From positions 1,029-11,435 of the forward strand of contig NWUY0303901226.1 of assembly GCA_004151065.3 (NCBI GenBank): a stretch of DNA of 10,407 bases, read 5' to 3'. The DNA comes from Larix sibirica. Its lineage: Eukaryota > Streptophyta > Pinopsida > Pinales > Pinaceae. The notes under the pieces were generated by a model, which had not been told where the DNA came from, ran no database searches, and saw only the letters and a list, made by a program, of their open reading frames with translations. A program made the translations under genes and the position numbers. Positions 1 to 7,314 of this stretch are shown in pieces; position 1 is the first letter of the stretch; each line of letters begins with the position of its first letter.

Positions 1-420
1 TCATAGCAATCCACCAAGGCTCGGTGAGATTCCAGCCAATCCATTCCCACTATTATGTCATAATCCCCTAGGGTAGTGCTATACAAAATCATCTTAGTAC
101 AAACGTTCCCTATTTTGACTATACCGTTCTTTACCAAGAGTCCTACTGACTATTTTCATCCTGAAGCCATCTCTACCTGGTCAAAATCGGTTTGAGCTCG
201 AACTGCCAACCCACATTTTTGTAGTGCGGAAGGGGAAATGAAGCTATTAGTATCCCTGGGGTATATGAGAATAGTTAATGGAATGTTTTTTATCATACCC
301 GGAGACTCCATCACTGTAGCTTGGTGCTCTGCTTGGTGATGGTTGACCACAACATGAATCCAGTGTCGACCCAACGACTGACCTCCTTGAGTTCTTGTCC
401 TCTTTTGTCCTTCCCCTTCT
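1..420 (-). pseudogene. Element I aspartic protease (retropepsin-like) pseudogene
   Basis: From about 420 down to the window edge one minus-strand frame reads as the protease of a plant Ty3/gypsy element: VVVNHHQAEHQATV, then LTILIYPRDTNSFISPSAL, and further on ILYSTTLGDYDIIVGMDWL. Families of this type carry an LIDSGAT-like active site before SFISP. Here the Asp-Ser-Gly positions read Tyr-Pro-Arg (Tyr codon 263-261), so the catalytic Asp is gone. Stops at 158-156 and just after break the frame between the flap and the C-terminal part. The G-M-D-W segment that normally leads into RT is intact. The protein would have cut the polyprotein; this copy could not. Confidence 0.8.
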
Positions 421-424
421 AGTA

Positions 425-465
425 TTTTTGGTAAATCCCGTTTGTAATGGGGACCCTCAAAAATT
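425..465 (-). other. Worn CCHC zinc knuckle of element I
   Basis: In the protease frame the minus strand reads EGPHYKRDLPKILEG, with the His codon at 449-447. In related Gag proteins the pattern is C-x2-C-x4-H-x4-C, with GPHYKRDCP around the His and last Cys. Here the last Cys position is Leu (434-432), and neither upstream Cys is found in the same frame, where stops appear instead. The spacing and its position between capsid and protease support the call; nucleic-acid binding would be lost. Confidence 0.5.
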
Positions 466-529
466 CAAAAAATTTAATGCCTACCAGAGCTACGTAGTTT
501 GAACTTCCCCGACCACCTCAACTTCTACC

Positions 530-1491
530 TCTATTGTTGTCTTTCCTTCTTTGTGGTTCAAATCTCCCCCACCCACCACAAGGGGCTTCTAAAGGGGTGG
601 TGACAGCTGAAATACTTGTCACTTTGGCCACCGCAGTGTGGCCTCCTTGATATTTGAATATTCTACCTCCAACCTACCTTGCACTATAAGGTACAATTCT
701 TCCCCTAGGTGCCTGTGCCTGAGCTTGTTTTCCCATGCCATCTTCTTCTTTACCTGCCTAGCTATCCTGGAGGTCTGAGCCATGGTAGTGGATTTCCACA
801 TGGCTACTTCCGTACGAATTTCCAAGTCCAACCCATGTAGGAATATTTCGGCTTTCCTGCTATCATCTGCCATGTAGTCAATGTGTTGCACTAGAGAGTA
901 GAATTCTACTTCATATTCTTCTATGGATCTCCCCCTTTGTTGTACCGAATGGAAAGCTTCCCTCTGTTGGTGCTTATACTAATCAGACAGGAAACGAGTC
1001 CTAAAGGCTTCTTCAAAGAGCTCCCAAGTGGCTTGTTATGGCTCCATGTGAAGTTTACTCTCCTCATTCACCCACCATAACAATGCATCCTCCCTTAGAA
1101 GGCTCATAGCTATATGTGCCTTCTCATTAGTGTTATAATCCTTAAAACTAGGGGCTCGTTTAACTCCAATTAACTAGGATTCTGCTGCTTGCCCTTCTCG
1201 GGTGCCCATAAACTATGGAAAATTAGATTTGTGAATTTCCTCCATGATATCAAGCGGTGCCTTTCCTTCTTTCGAGGAGGATGGTCGATCACGGTCTTGT
1301 TTATGTTTCTACTCAAGTTCCCTATCTTGGATTTGTTCCAGGTTTTGGCCCATATTTTGATTCTGACTTTGACCTGATATCCATTCCTTGATCATAGTAG
1401 ATACTTCACCCAAGAAGCATAAAATAGCTTGCTCTACTGGAGTACCAGCCTTAGGTGGGGTAGGCACCTGCACTCTTCAGTTTGGAGCCAT
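530..1491 (-). pseudogene. gag: Element I gag (capsid) pseudogene
   Basis: Starting at ATG 1491 on the minus strand, one frame can be read to about 619 as a plant Ty3/gypsy Gag. It has an N-terminal P/Q-rich tail, then the capsid-type segment with SLLREDALLWWVNEES (the WW pair at 1077-1072), WELFEEAFRTRFLSD, then RSIEEYEVEFYSLVQHIDYM and KAEIFLHGLDLEIRTEV. This is the layout of the Retrotrans_gag family: a W-rich helix, E(Y)xxEFxxL and FLxGLxxxIR. In-frame stops lie at 1479-1477, 1311-1309, 1215-1213, 1176-1174, 1038-1036, 981-979 and 621-619. The stops between SD and YKH and between ES and LI fit CAG-to-TAG and TGG-to-TAG changes. Below about 619 the frame is lost. The gene would have made the virus-like particle coat and is not functional now. 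Confidence 0.85.
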
Positions 1492-1617
1492 GAGTTACTA
1501 CAATTCAAGGTGAGGAGGGTCATTAGAACTTCGTATTATTCCTATTATCCATATATCTACTACAACTTTTATCAGTGATGAAGAAGGGTGGTAGAACAAC
1601 ACCCTACAAGAAGGAAA

Positions 1618-1647
1618 CATGAGTCTCTCGTACAGGGACGACTCATG
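1618..1647. repeat. Perfect 8-bp inverted repeat with 14-nt loop
   Basis: CATGAGTC at 1618-1625 is followed by its exact reverse complement GACTCATG at 1640-1647. A smaller stem, AGGGTG/CACCCT with a 9-nt loop, lies just upstream at 1585-1605. No T-run follows either stem, and a function is not implied. Confidence 0.6.
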
Positions 1648-1656
1648 TGCTACAAT

Positions 1657-1759
1657 GATCATTTCCTTTAAAATTTATTTATTGAAAATGGGGAACATCA
1701 TTAAGATGAACTGAAAAATCGATCATTCCATTTTAAAATTTATTTATCGATAATAATGG
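1657..1759. repeat. Diverged direct repeat, two copies about 64 bp apart
   Basis: The first copy (1657-1692) and second copy (1721-1759) share GATCATT, a TTTAAAATTTATTTAT core and a final ATGG, with small indels between. AT-richness lowers the weight of the match, but the shared GATCATT and ATGG at matching ends suggest a real local duplication. Confidence 0.5.
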
Positions 1760-2101
1760 AGGCATCTTAGTAAAAATATGTGTAATGATCTCAAACTCAT
1801 AAAAACCAGTTAAAATTTTTGGTTTCTTGGTTCCTCCTTAACACTTGCATATTCTTCTGAGTTTTTTTTTTACAAATTGATCTTACATCCAGATTTTCCA
1901 TTATTGAATTAAAATTTTTTATATTCTTTAAATGTCAAAATTTTGTCTTTATATCCTTCTCCACAACATAATGAAATTAGTTTTTTTATATAAAATTTCA
2001 ATTCCACATCTTACTTCCTTTTATTGAAGTTGTGTGAGAAGATATATGTTTTAAAGACATTAGAGGATTAAAAAATATTTAAATTCATGAATATTCCTTT
2101 T

Positions 2102-2684
2102 AGTTACTTTTTGGTTAGCATGCAAAGGAGATGACCATTTGAGCTTTTTTAGGTCATGGTTTTTTGGTTGGATGACCATCGGGATGGCCCATTTTGATTG
2201 GTCGACCAAGTAAATTATCCTGACTGCTAGCATATTTTCAATTTCCTTTTTTACTATGTCTTTATATTTATGTGCCAATTTGTATGGCCTTTTTCTTTAC
2301 AGGTTTTATGTATGGATTTATATCAATTTTCATCTCTCCCATTTCTTTGACTAATCCTTTTAAATCCTTATAATCCCTGGTGAAGAAATCTTGATATTCC
2401 TTTAGTAGGTTTGTAATTTATTCTACTTCTTGATCCGACCAATAGTCTCCTATTTTGACCATATTTTGTCTATAATCATCGTTTGATATGTCAGTTTCTC
2501 TTATCTTTATCTGTGCATCCATCCACTCTAGTGCCTTTGATTCATTGATTGGTTGTTCACCCTCTTTAAATTCTGCAAGGTTGGGGGGAAGTCTAATTTC
2601 TAATCTGCATCTTCCTTGGCGTTTGTAGAAACCTTCCAGATTTTTCTCACTGCTCAATTCACCGCGGGGTGGTTCTTCTTCCAT
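2102..2684 (-). pseudogene. Element II pre-RT linker and truncated reverse transcriptase
   Basis: From 2684 the minus strand reads MEEEPPRGELSSEKN, RLEIRLPPNLAEFKEGEQP, ALEWMDAQIKIRE and VKIGDYWSDQEVE. After a stop come NLLKEYQDFFTRDYKDLKGL and KEMGEMKIDINP. A one-base insertion in an A-run near 2295 shifts the frame; reading resumes with AHKYKDIVKKEIENML, then a DQSKWAIPMVIQPKNHDLKK segment. This is the well-known Ty3/gypsy entry to RT (YKDLKG, EI..ML..GII, SPMV..KK). The CVDFRxLNK segment is blurred, with only a KVT remnant at 2110-2102, and nothing recognisable follows. The FxD and YxDD catalytic motifs are absent, so this is a 5' fragment of RT. It is in the same frame as the capsid-like module upstream (3071-2772). 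Confidence 0.85.
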
Positions 2685-2771
2685 TGGAATATTTTTCCAA
2701 TACTATTTTTGTTTTCCATGTGCATTCTAGTCAATTTGGGAAGTGATTGTTTTTGCTTGGTTGAGATTATT

Positions 2772-3333
2772 TTACAATCTGAATTTGGTTGGGTATTCTT
2801 GTTTTCGTTCTTGGTTCTTCTTTATTGGTGTAATAAATTGGTGTAGTTTCTGTACTGCTTCATAGAGGCATTCCTCTATAGGAGAAAACAAGAAATCTTT
2901 AATAAAGTTTTCATTAATAATTTTCCAAGTGAAATCCTCTCCTCTGGATTCTTCCATTTTATACCATTCATTAAGCAAGTAGTCCAAGGTGTCTGGAAAC
3001 AAGTGTGGCCAAACTCTCTCATCTCTATATCCAACTCGTTTCCATTCTTTTTCAAAATTTTCTATATGCACTGCAAGGTTTAGGCCTTGAATAAATTTAT
3101 TGATTTATACCAGTGATGTTAGTTTTTTTCTACCAAAGCGTTCAATGAAATATGTGGAGGCAGTCATCCATGTATGGAGGCACGACTGATGAGTATCCCA
3201 CCATATAGCTACTTTCCTTATGAATGTTTCAACTATGATCTGTAATTGGCCTTGATCTTTGACTTTTTTGGATATCGTTTCTACATGGGTTACTAGGGAA
3301 TCATGCTCTTTGTACCGCAGGGGGTAGGTTTAT
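2772..3333 (-). pseudogene. Second Gag capsid-like module of element II, located between protease and RT
   Basis: One minus-strand frame from about 3330 to 2772 reads EHDSLVTHVETISKKVKDQG, VETFIRKVAIWWDTHQS, WMTASTYFIERFGRKK, then a stop after TSLV. It goes on with FEKEWKRVGYRDERVWPHLF, PDTLDYLLNEWYKMEESRGE, FTWKIINENFIKDFLFSP and YEAVQKLHQFI. The WW pair, the PHLFPxTLDxLxxxWY block and the FTWxxIxxNFIxDF block are typical of plant Gag capsid helices. It lies downstream of the protease, where Gag is not expected, and runs on in frame through a short linker with three stops (2771-2685) into the pre-RT segment. It could be an ancestral extra domain, the product of recombination between two elements, or a fold that only resembles capsid. 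Confidence 0.7.
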
Positions 3334-3419
3334 TGGTTAATTTTTTGTCAGTACAAGGGTTGGGCACTACTTTGATCTTTTAAAAAAAATATGGTATTAG
3401 TGTTATTGCAAAACATCTA

Positions 3420-4060
3420 AGTGTTGGTCGTTTAGGGATGGCTTCGACCGTCCAACATTCTCTTGCATTATTTTCACAATTTTCAATTTGTCAATTATAT
3501 AATTCCGAGTCAGAGTTTTTCCCAATCGACATGGGAGAACCTAATTTAATTTCACCAATTTCATTTGGTTCTATTGATTTTTCATTATCTTGGATGACTT
3601 GGTATAATTTTGTTATATATCCGTCGATATTATCTGGTTCTGCCCAGGGTTTCCCTTGAGACGGTTTAATAGGTACTATGACCTTTTTACCTTCTCCTTT
3701 CAGATTTATTCTATCCTTTTTCTAAGGAGATGGAAGCTTTCATTTTCCGACTCCAAGGATGATCGATTAATTATGGGAAGGATTTGGATCAGTCTCTTGG
3801 GTCAATAATTTCAAACTCAATATGAGTGCTAATACCCATGAATGCAGTGTTAACATTTTTCTAGACACAAATGGGTTCAATCAACCCTTGGTTGGAGAGT
3901 TTAAGATAGATGCCCGACTCGACTAGTCAGGGTCAATCGAGACTTTCACAAGTAGACATTGTCATTATATTGGCCCGGGATTTGAAGTCGAGGACAACTT
4001 GTGAGATGTGGAATCCTTCAAATTCGACATAGACAAGGGGATCGATGTCATTTTTTTATT
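3420..4060 (-). pseudogene. Element II retropepsin-like protease and C-terminal linker
   Basis: The minus strand reads DIDPLVYVEFEGFHISQVVL, then DFKSRANIMTMSTCESLD (Asp codon 3989-3987), KLSNQGLIEPIC, FEIIDPRD and HPWSRKMKASISLEK. This matches the plant retropepsin layout: a VVLD-[ST]-G-like active site, a strand with LADQ..EPIG, and a final GRPW segment before a KxxISL strand. The active-site Gly position reads Lys, and the GRPW Arg-Pro region reads DHPW, so activity would be lost. After a frame change near 3720 a linker follows: KPSQGKPWAEPDNIDGYITK in mixed frames, then LYQVIQDNEKSIEPNEIGEI, LGSPMSIGKNSDSELYN and ARECWTVEAIPKRPT. Stops are frequent. The linker role is unknown. Confidence 0.7.
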
Positions 4061-4450
4061 TTTTGTTTAAATTGCAAATTTTTTTTGCAATCTTTTCATT
4101 CCCCGAGTTGTTGTTAATAAGATACATTAACTCAATTAGACGTTCAATGGCCTCTTCTTTCGTTAATAGTTGCAATAACTCATTAAATGTTTTATTTCTG
4201 GATTTTGCAGTAGTTTCTTTAGCGTAAATTTCTTCAAATATTTTTGTAGCATTGTTAAAGATTTCTTTTTTCTTTGCTATATTGGGATAGTTAAATTATT
4301 TTCTTTGTATTCTTGTGACTTGAGGGTTATCCCATCCAATATTTGTGCATTTCCGAGTGATTAATTGCAAATTTTTAGTGTTTAATGCTTCATGTTTAGG
4401 AACACTAGACAAGAGATTAACGTTTCTTTTATTATTAAGTGCTTCCAACA
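4045..4450 (-). pseudogene. Element II Gag-to-protease spacer
   Basis: Between the last zinc knuckle and the protease the minus strand keeps one frame: LNNKRNVNLLSSVPKHEAL, then a TRK..NIGWDNPQVTRIQRK segment, then ETTAKSRNKTFNELLQLL, TKEEAIERLIELMYLINNNS and EKIAKKICNLNKK before a stop. It is Lys/Asn/Glu-rich and looks helical in its second half. Stops lie after RIQRK and after LNKK. I recognise it as part of the same polyprotein by frame and position, not by a named domain. Confidence 0.6.
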
Positions 4451-4457
4451 TGATGGG

Positions 4458-5054
4458 ACATTCTTCTAAATTGTGCTCTCCCACTCTACATTTTATACAA
4501 GATATGAGATCAGTTCTATCCTTCCATGAACAGTTGAGACTCAAGTACTCTTCACTGTAGTAGACGAAGCATTGTGACTTTCCCCATCCTACTAGGCGGT
4601 TATCTCTATTATTGTATCTTACACGATTCTTGTATCCACTTCATTGGTTATTTCCATTGTTGCGCTGATTACTCGTGAAGAAGCCATGACCATTCTGATC
4701 GACATTATACGTTTGGTAAATTGTATGGTGAGCCGTGGTATTTAAATTCTTGATGCATTCTGCAGTCGTATGTTGAGTTGTTCTACATATGCCACACCAT
4801 TTAGGTTTTACATTGTTGGAATTATAGAGGCATTCTGTTGTTGAATGAAGTTAAAATATTTCATAGATGTCACAAAAGTAACTGGCTTGAGTCATGCAAA
4901 ATTTCTCTTGTCTATGCTCTTCTGGGAATGGCTCGGGCTCATCAGGAGATTGTCTCCTTTCCTCCTGGTATGCATTCTTGTCATCTTGGTATCTCTTTTG
5001 TTAGTTGTAAGGGTAGATATATTTTGTATGGACTTATATCATGCACGTGGTACA
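4458..5054 (-). other. Array of five CCHC zinc knuckles in element II Gag
   Basis: Five C-x2-C-x4-H-x4-C units lie in one minus-strand frame. Knuckle 1, 5054-5013: CTTC...H....Y, with the last Cys as Tyr (TAC) and a stop inside. Knuckle 2, 4874-4830: C-D-I-Y, then five codons with a stop, HSTTEC, with the second Cys as Tyr (TAT). Knuckle 3, 4796-4755: CGICRTTQHTTAEC, intact. Knuckle 4, 4571-4530: CFVYYSEEYLSLNC, with the second Cys and the His both Tyr. Knuckle 5, 4499-4458: CIKCRVGEHNLEEC, intact. Knuckles bind nucleic acid, mainly to package the element's RNA. Most plant Ty3/gypsy Gags have one; arrays are known in CNBP-type proteins and some retroelements. Confidence 0.8.
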
Positions 5055-5560
5055 CCATAGACCGTTATGACTCATGGTGAAATTTTGAAGTGACCTTTGT
5101 ATTGTTTCGATTTTTTCTTTTAGTCATATGTCGATAGGTCCTGTTGAGTAGTCTACATTTTACTCGACCCTTAAATATTTCTTTAAGACTTCATCATATA
5201 TCATGTATTCATGAAGTAGTAGTGGCATCTTGATTTGGGGTTGCATAATTGCAACAAAGAACTAGATTACGACATCTTGGTCCATTTTTTACAGCATCTA
5301 GCTAGGGAGATATTTTTATCTTTTATCATATTCACGTATTGTTTCTCCTATTCTTTAATTCATTGCTTTTAGTTTTTGTCTGGCTAGATTCTTGATATCA
5401 TCTACTTTGAGAAAGTCTAAGAAATTATCTTTTATTTCTTGTTTTGTCTTGAGGCCTTCTTCCATGAGATTCATGTACCGGGTGAGAGCTCTATTCCAAA
5501 GACCTCCTGCAAATTGTGCAATTTGTTGACTAAACTGGGATTTTTACTTTGTATTTGAAT
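4458..5560 (-). pseudogene. gag: Element II Gag capsid domain and nucleocapsid region
   Basis: From about 5560 one minus-strand frame reads QFSQQIAQFAGGLWNRAL, TRYMNLMEEGLKTKQEIKDN, FLDFLKVDDIKNLARQKL and, after a stop, RIGETIREYDKR. It goes on with KMDQDVVI and MQPQIKMPLLLHEYMIYDE, then VLKKYLRVE. This is the usual capsid order: a W-containing helix, a FxxFxxxD segment, IxEYxxxF, and the IRxPLLLHExxxxxEVLxxA segment. A basic and acidic spacer with EERRQSPDEPEPFPEEH then leads to the five zinc knuckles described in their own entry. At least six stops interrupt it. A short GACT triplication (near 5576-5588) just upstream coincides with loss of the preceding frame, so slippage may have caused the shift there. 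Confidence 0.75.
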
Positions 5561-5569
5561 ATTTATTAA

Positions 5570-6948
5570 AGAAGAATGACTGACTGACTGAATTACTATT
5601 TGATGTTCATTGTTGACTTCTTGTGGCTGCAATTTGTACCATGATAGGTGTAATTCTTCCACAAACTTTTCGTCACTAGGTTGTATCTCTGACAGGTTGG
5701 TCGCTTCGATCAGTAATGTTGCTGGAAGGGGGGTACCTCCATATGGTCTGAATAAAATAATTTAAAATATTGTCTTCCAAACTCGGTTGCAAAGTTAATC
5801 CGATTACCATGTGGTAGTCACCAAATCATCAGCCGATCCATAATTTTTCCATAGTGATCTAGTCGAATCTAGTTACTTTTTTCACACGGCCCTAGTCCCA
5901 TGTCGTGCTCAAAGATTTGTCTAATGGTTGGCCTGGTAGTCATTATCATCATTACATACTGGATAGGATTTGAGGCATGTGGGATTGCAATTTGCAAATA
6001 TTAATGTGGGGTCAACACCATTGCATGAAACCATTCTACTGGCATCAACACCTCACATGCTCTCTCTTCTGGTTGAATTTACCTCGACTTAGGAAGGCCT
6101 TTTGGTTACTCGAACAACTCAACCGGTTTTTTATTTAGGATTCTTTTTTCATGCAAAGGACTTGCAATATCTCTCAGGTATTCTCATCGCTTGTACCTTT
6201 TTCTCTTTCTAATCTCTGAATGTATGTTATATGTTTGTGAGCGGTTGAGCACTTACTTCATCAGAGTGGACTTGAATTCTTGCACGACTTCATTCTTGTC
6301 TTTTTTTGTTGACTAACATCATTTTTCTATTTAGATCACGTGGTTGGAGACCCCCCCATTACCGACCCTACTCTTACAATTCGACAGAGGTGGGTTTAGC
6401 AATAGGTTCCATTTACTTCGAAAGTATTCCCACTCGTGTTGTTTTACAAAATGTTACCACTCTTTTTTCTATTGTTCACAATTTTATGAGGTGGGAACTC
6501 CAATGGAGGTCGTGACTCAACTATGTGGCTAACTCCATTTTCAATTAAAAATTTATACAACAAGATCGGTATTGAACAAAAAAATAGTTCATGAAGATCA
6601 GTATAAAATCTGTGTCGAACTTGGTCGATTGAAGTCCTTTCTTCTATGGCTTGTTACTCATAGAATTCTTCACATATCTTGTCTAGACACTTGTATAGAT
6701 TTGTTATTTATACATTGTAGATTTTATGCATTAGCATTCTTTCATTGTTGGCGTCCAACTTGCTCATGAACCACATTCAGGAATTTGTTTAACTCTTGGG
6801 GAGCAACTTCTAAAAATCATTCATGGGACTTGGTGAAGAAATTTTCTAGGTCCTGTTCTAGTGTCAACTTGATCCTTCTAGCATAATTTTGGATATAATT
6901 CGCTACTTTTCTATTCCACCATTCTTTAATTTCTTCCTTTGTTATCAT
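5570..6948 (-). pseudogene. Element II Gag N-terminal region, long and unassigned
   Basis: The likely Gag start is the ATG at 6948-6946, about 58 nt after the LTR end. It opens MITKEEIKEWWNRKVANY, then RRIKLTLEQDLENFFTKSHE, a stop, and FLEVAPQELNKFLNVVHEQV. An in-frame ATG slightly upstream is followed at once by TAG, so it is not favoured. Between about 6640 and 6450 another frame reads SIDQVRHRFYTDLHELFF, FLIENGVSHIVESRPPLEF and PPHKIVNN. From about 6240 to 5640 the original frame returns with EERACEVLMPVEWFHAM, YVMMIMTTRPTIRQIFEHDM, LGPCEKSN, DHYGKIMDRLMIW and RQYFKLFYSDHMEVPPFQ. I do not recognise a named domain. It is a long N-terminal extension ahead of the capsid domain. Confidence 0.6.
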
Positions 6949-6989
6949 CTATGCATATATGATCATCTTGTTATCCCTCTTTTAGTACT

Positions 6990-7006
6990 ATTGGCAACAA
7001 AACCAA
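6990..7006 (-). other. Candidate primer-binding segment of element II
   Basis: Directly after the inner LTR end (7007) the minus strand reads TTGGTTTTGTTGCC. The TGG next to the LTR is what a primer-binding site needs to pair with a tRNA CCA end, but the rest does not match the common initiator-Met site TGGTATCAGAGC. It is either eroded or pairs with another tRNA. Confidence 0.4.
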
Positions 7007-7190
7007 TGTTGTAATCTATGGGATTACATTAGGGTACCAGTGGCATATCAAAGCATATAACATATAAGAGATACATACATACATAGAGATACATGAAAGG
7101 AAACAAGTAGTGGTGGTAAAAGTAGCAGGTTATCTTTATTATATAATCACCATATACAGAAGTACTACTTTTATTTATGTCTCACTAGTC

Positions 7191-7198
7191 TATTTATA
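7191..7198 (-). promoter_or_regulatory. TATA box of element II LTR
   Basis: The minus strand reads TGTATAAATAGAC here, a strong plant TATA context. It lies about 127 bp inside the outer LTR edge, so transcription would be expected to start near 7165 and run toward the Gag start at 6948. Confidence 0.65.
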
Positions 7199-7292
7199 CA
7201 AGATATGAAGTAGTTATACAGTTATAACTGCTCGACTAATTGTCTAACTACCCGAAAGACTAGGCCAACCCGACTATGGTCAGTTGCAAGGA

Positions 7293-7314
7293 CCTAGTCG
7301 GCTCGTCGACTAGG
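7293..7314. repeat. Hairpin in LTR U3 (8-bp stem, 6-nt loop)
   Basis: CCTAGTCG (7293-7300) and CGACTAGG (7307-7314) are exact reverse complements around GCTCGT. The stem extends on both sides with one bulged base (GGA against ATCC). Further CGACTA hexamers occur in U3 at 7233-7238 and 7271-7276, so this may be an enhancer-like repeated motif of the LTR. Confidence 0.6.

Larger units (their letters stand above)
1..1491 (-). mobile_element. Element I: partial Ty3/gypsy-type LTR retrotransposon (gag-protease part), decayed
   Basis: Minus-strand translation gives, in order, a Gag capsid region, a worn zinc knuckle and an aspartic protease, the usual start of a plant Ty3/gypsy gag-pol. The protease C-terminal segment reads GDYDIIVGMDWLESHRAL near positions 15-68 and runs toward the left edge, so RT, RNase H and integrase would lie outside the window if they survive. 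Upstream of the Gag ATG at 1491 I could not find a convincing primer-binding site or LTR end. The gag reading frame has six stops and is followed by a frame change, so this is a dead copy. Its Gag and protease do not resemble those of element II, so they are different families in the same orientation. Confidence 0.85.
1492..2101. other. AT-rich non-coding stretch between the two elements
   Basis: I see no coding sequence on either strand in this roughly 600-bp stretch. By position it could contain what is left of the 5' leader and LTR of element I, which would lie to the right of 1491, but no TG...CA termini, TATA box or tRNA-type primer site could be placed with confidence. It does hold two short hairpins (1585-1605 and 1618-1647), a diverged direct repeat (1657-1692 and 1721-1759) and several T-runs. 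Confidence 0.5.

Noticed and set aside
3438-3659. Plus-strand frame of 73 codons
   Set aside because: It is the complement of the protease C-terminal linker, which reads as polyprotein on the minus strand.
4838-5080. Plus-strand frames of 71-80 codons
   Set aside because: They lie antisense to the zinc-knuckle region of element II Gag, which explains the sequence better.
6306-6532. Overlapping plus-strand frames of 62-69 codons
   Set aside because: They lie opposite the Gag N-terminal region, and no motif is seen.
7041-7054. Plus-strand primer-binding site (TGGCATATCAAAGC resembling TGGTATCAGAGC)
   Set aside because: It lies inside the minus-strand LTR, has no plus-strand LTR ahead of it and no plus-strand gag after it. 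The TATA box, LTR ends and Gag start all point to the minus strand.
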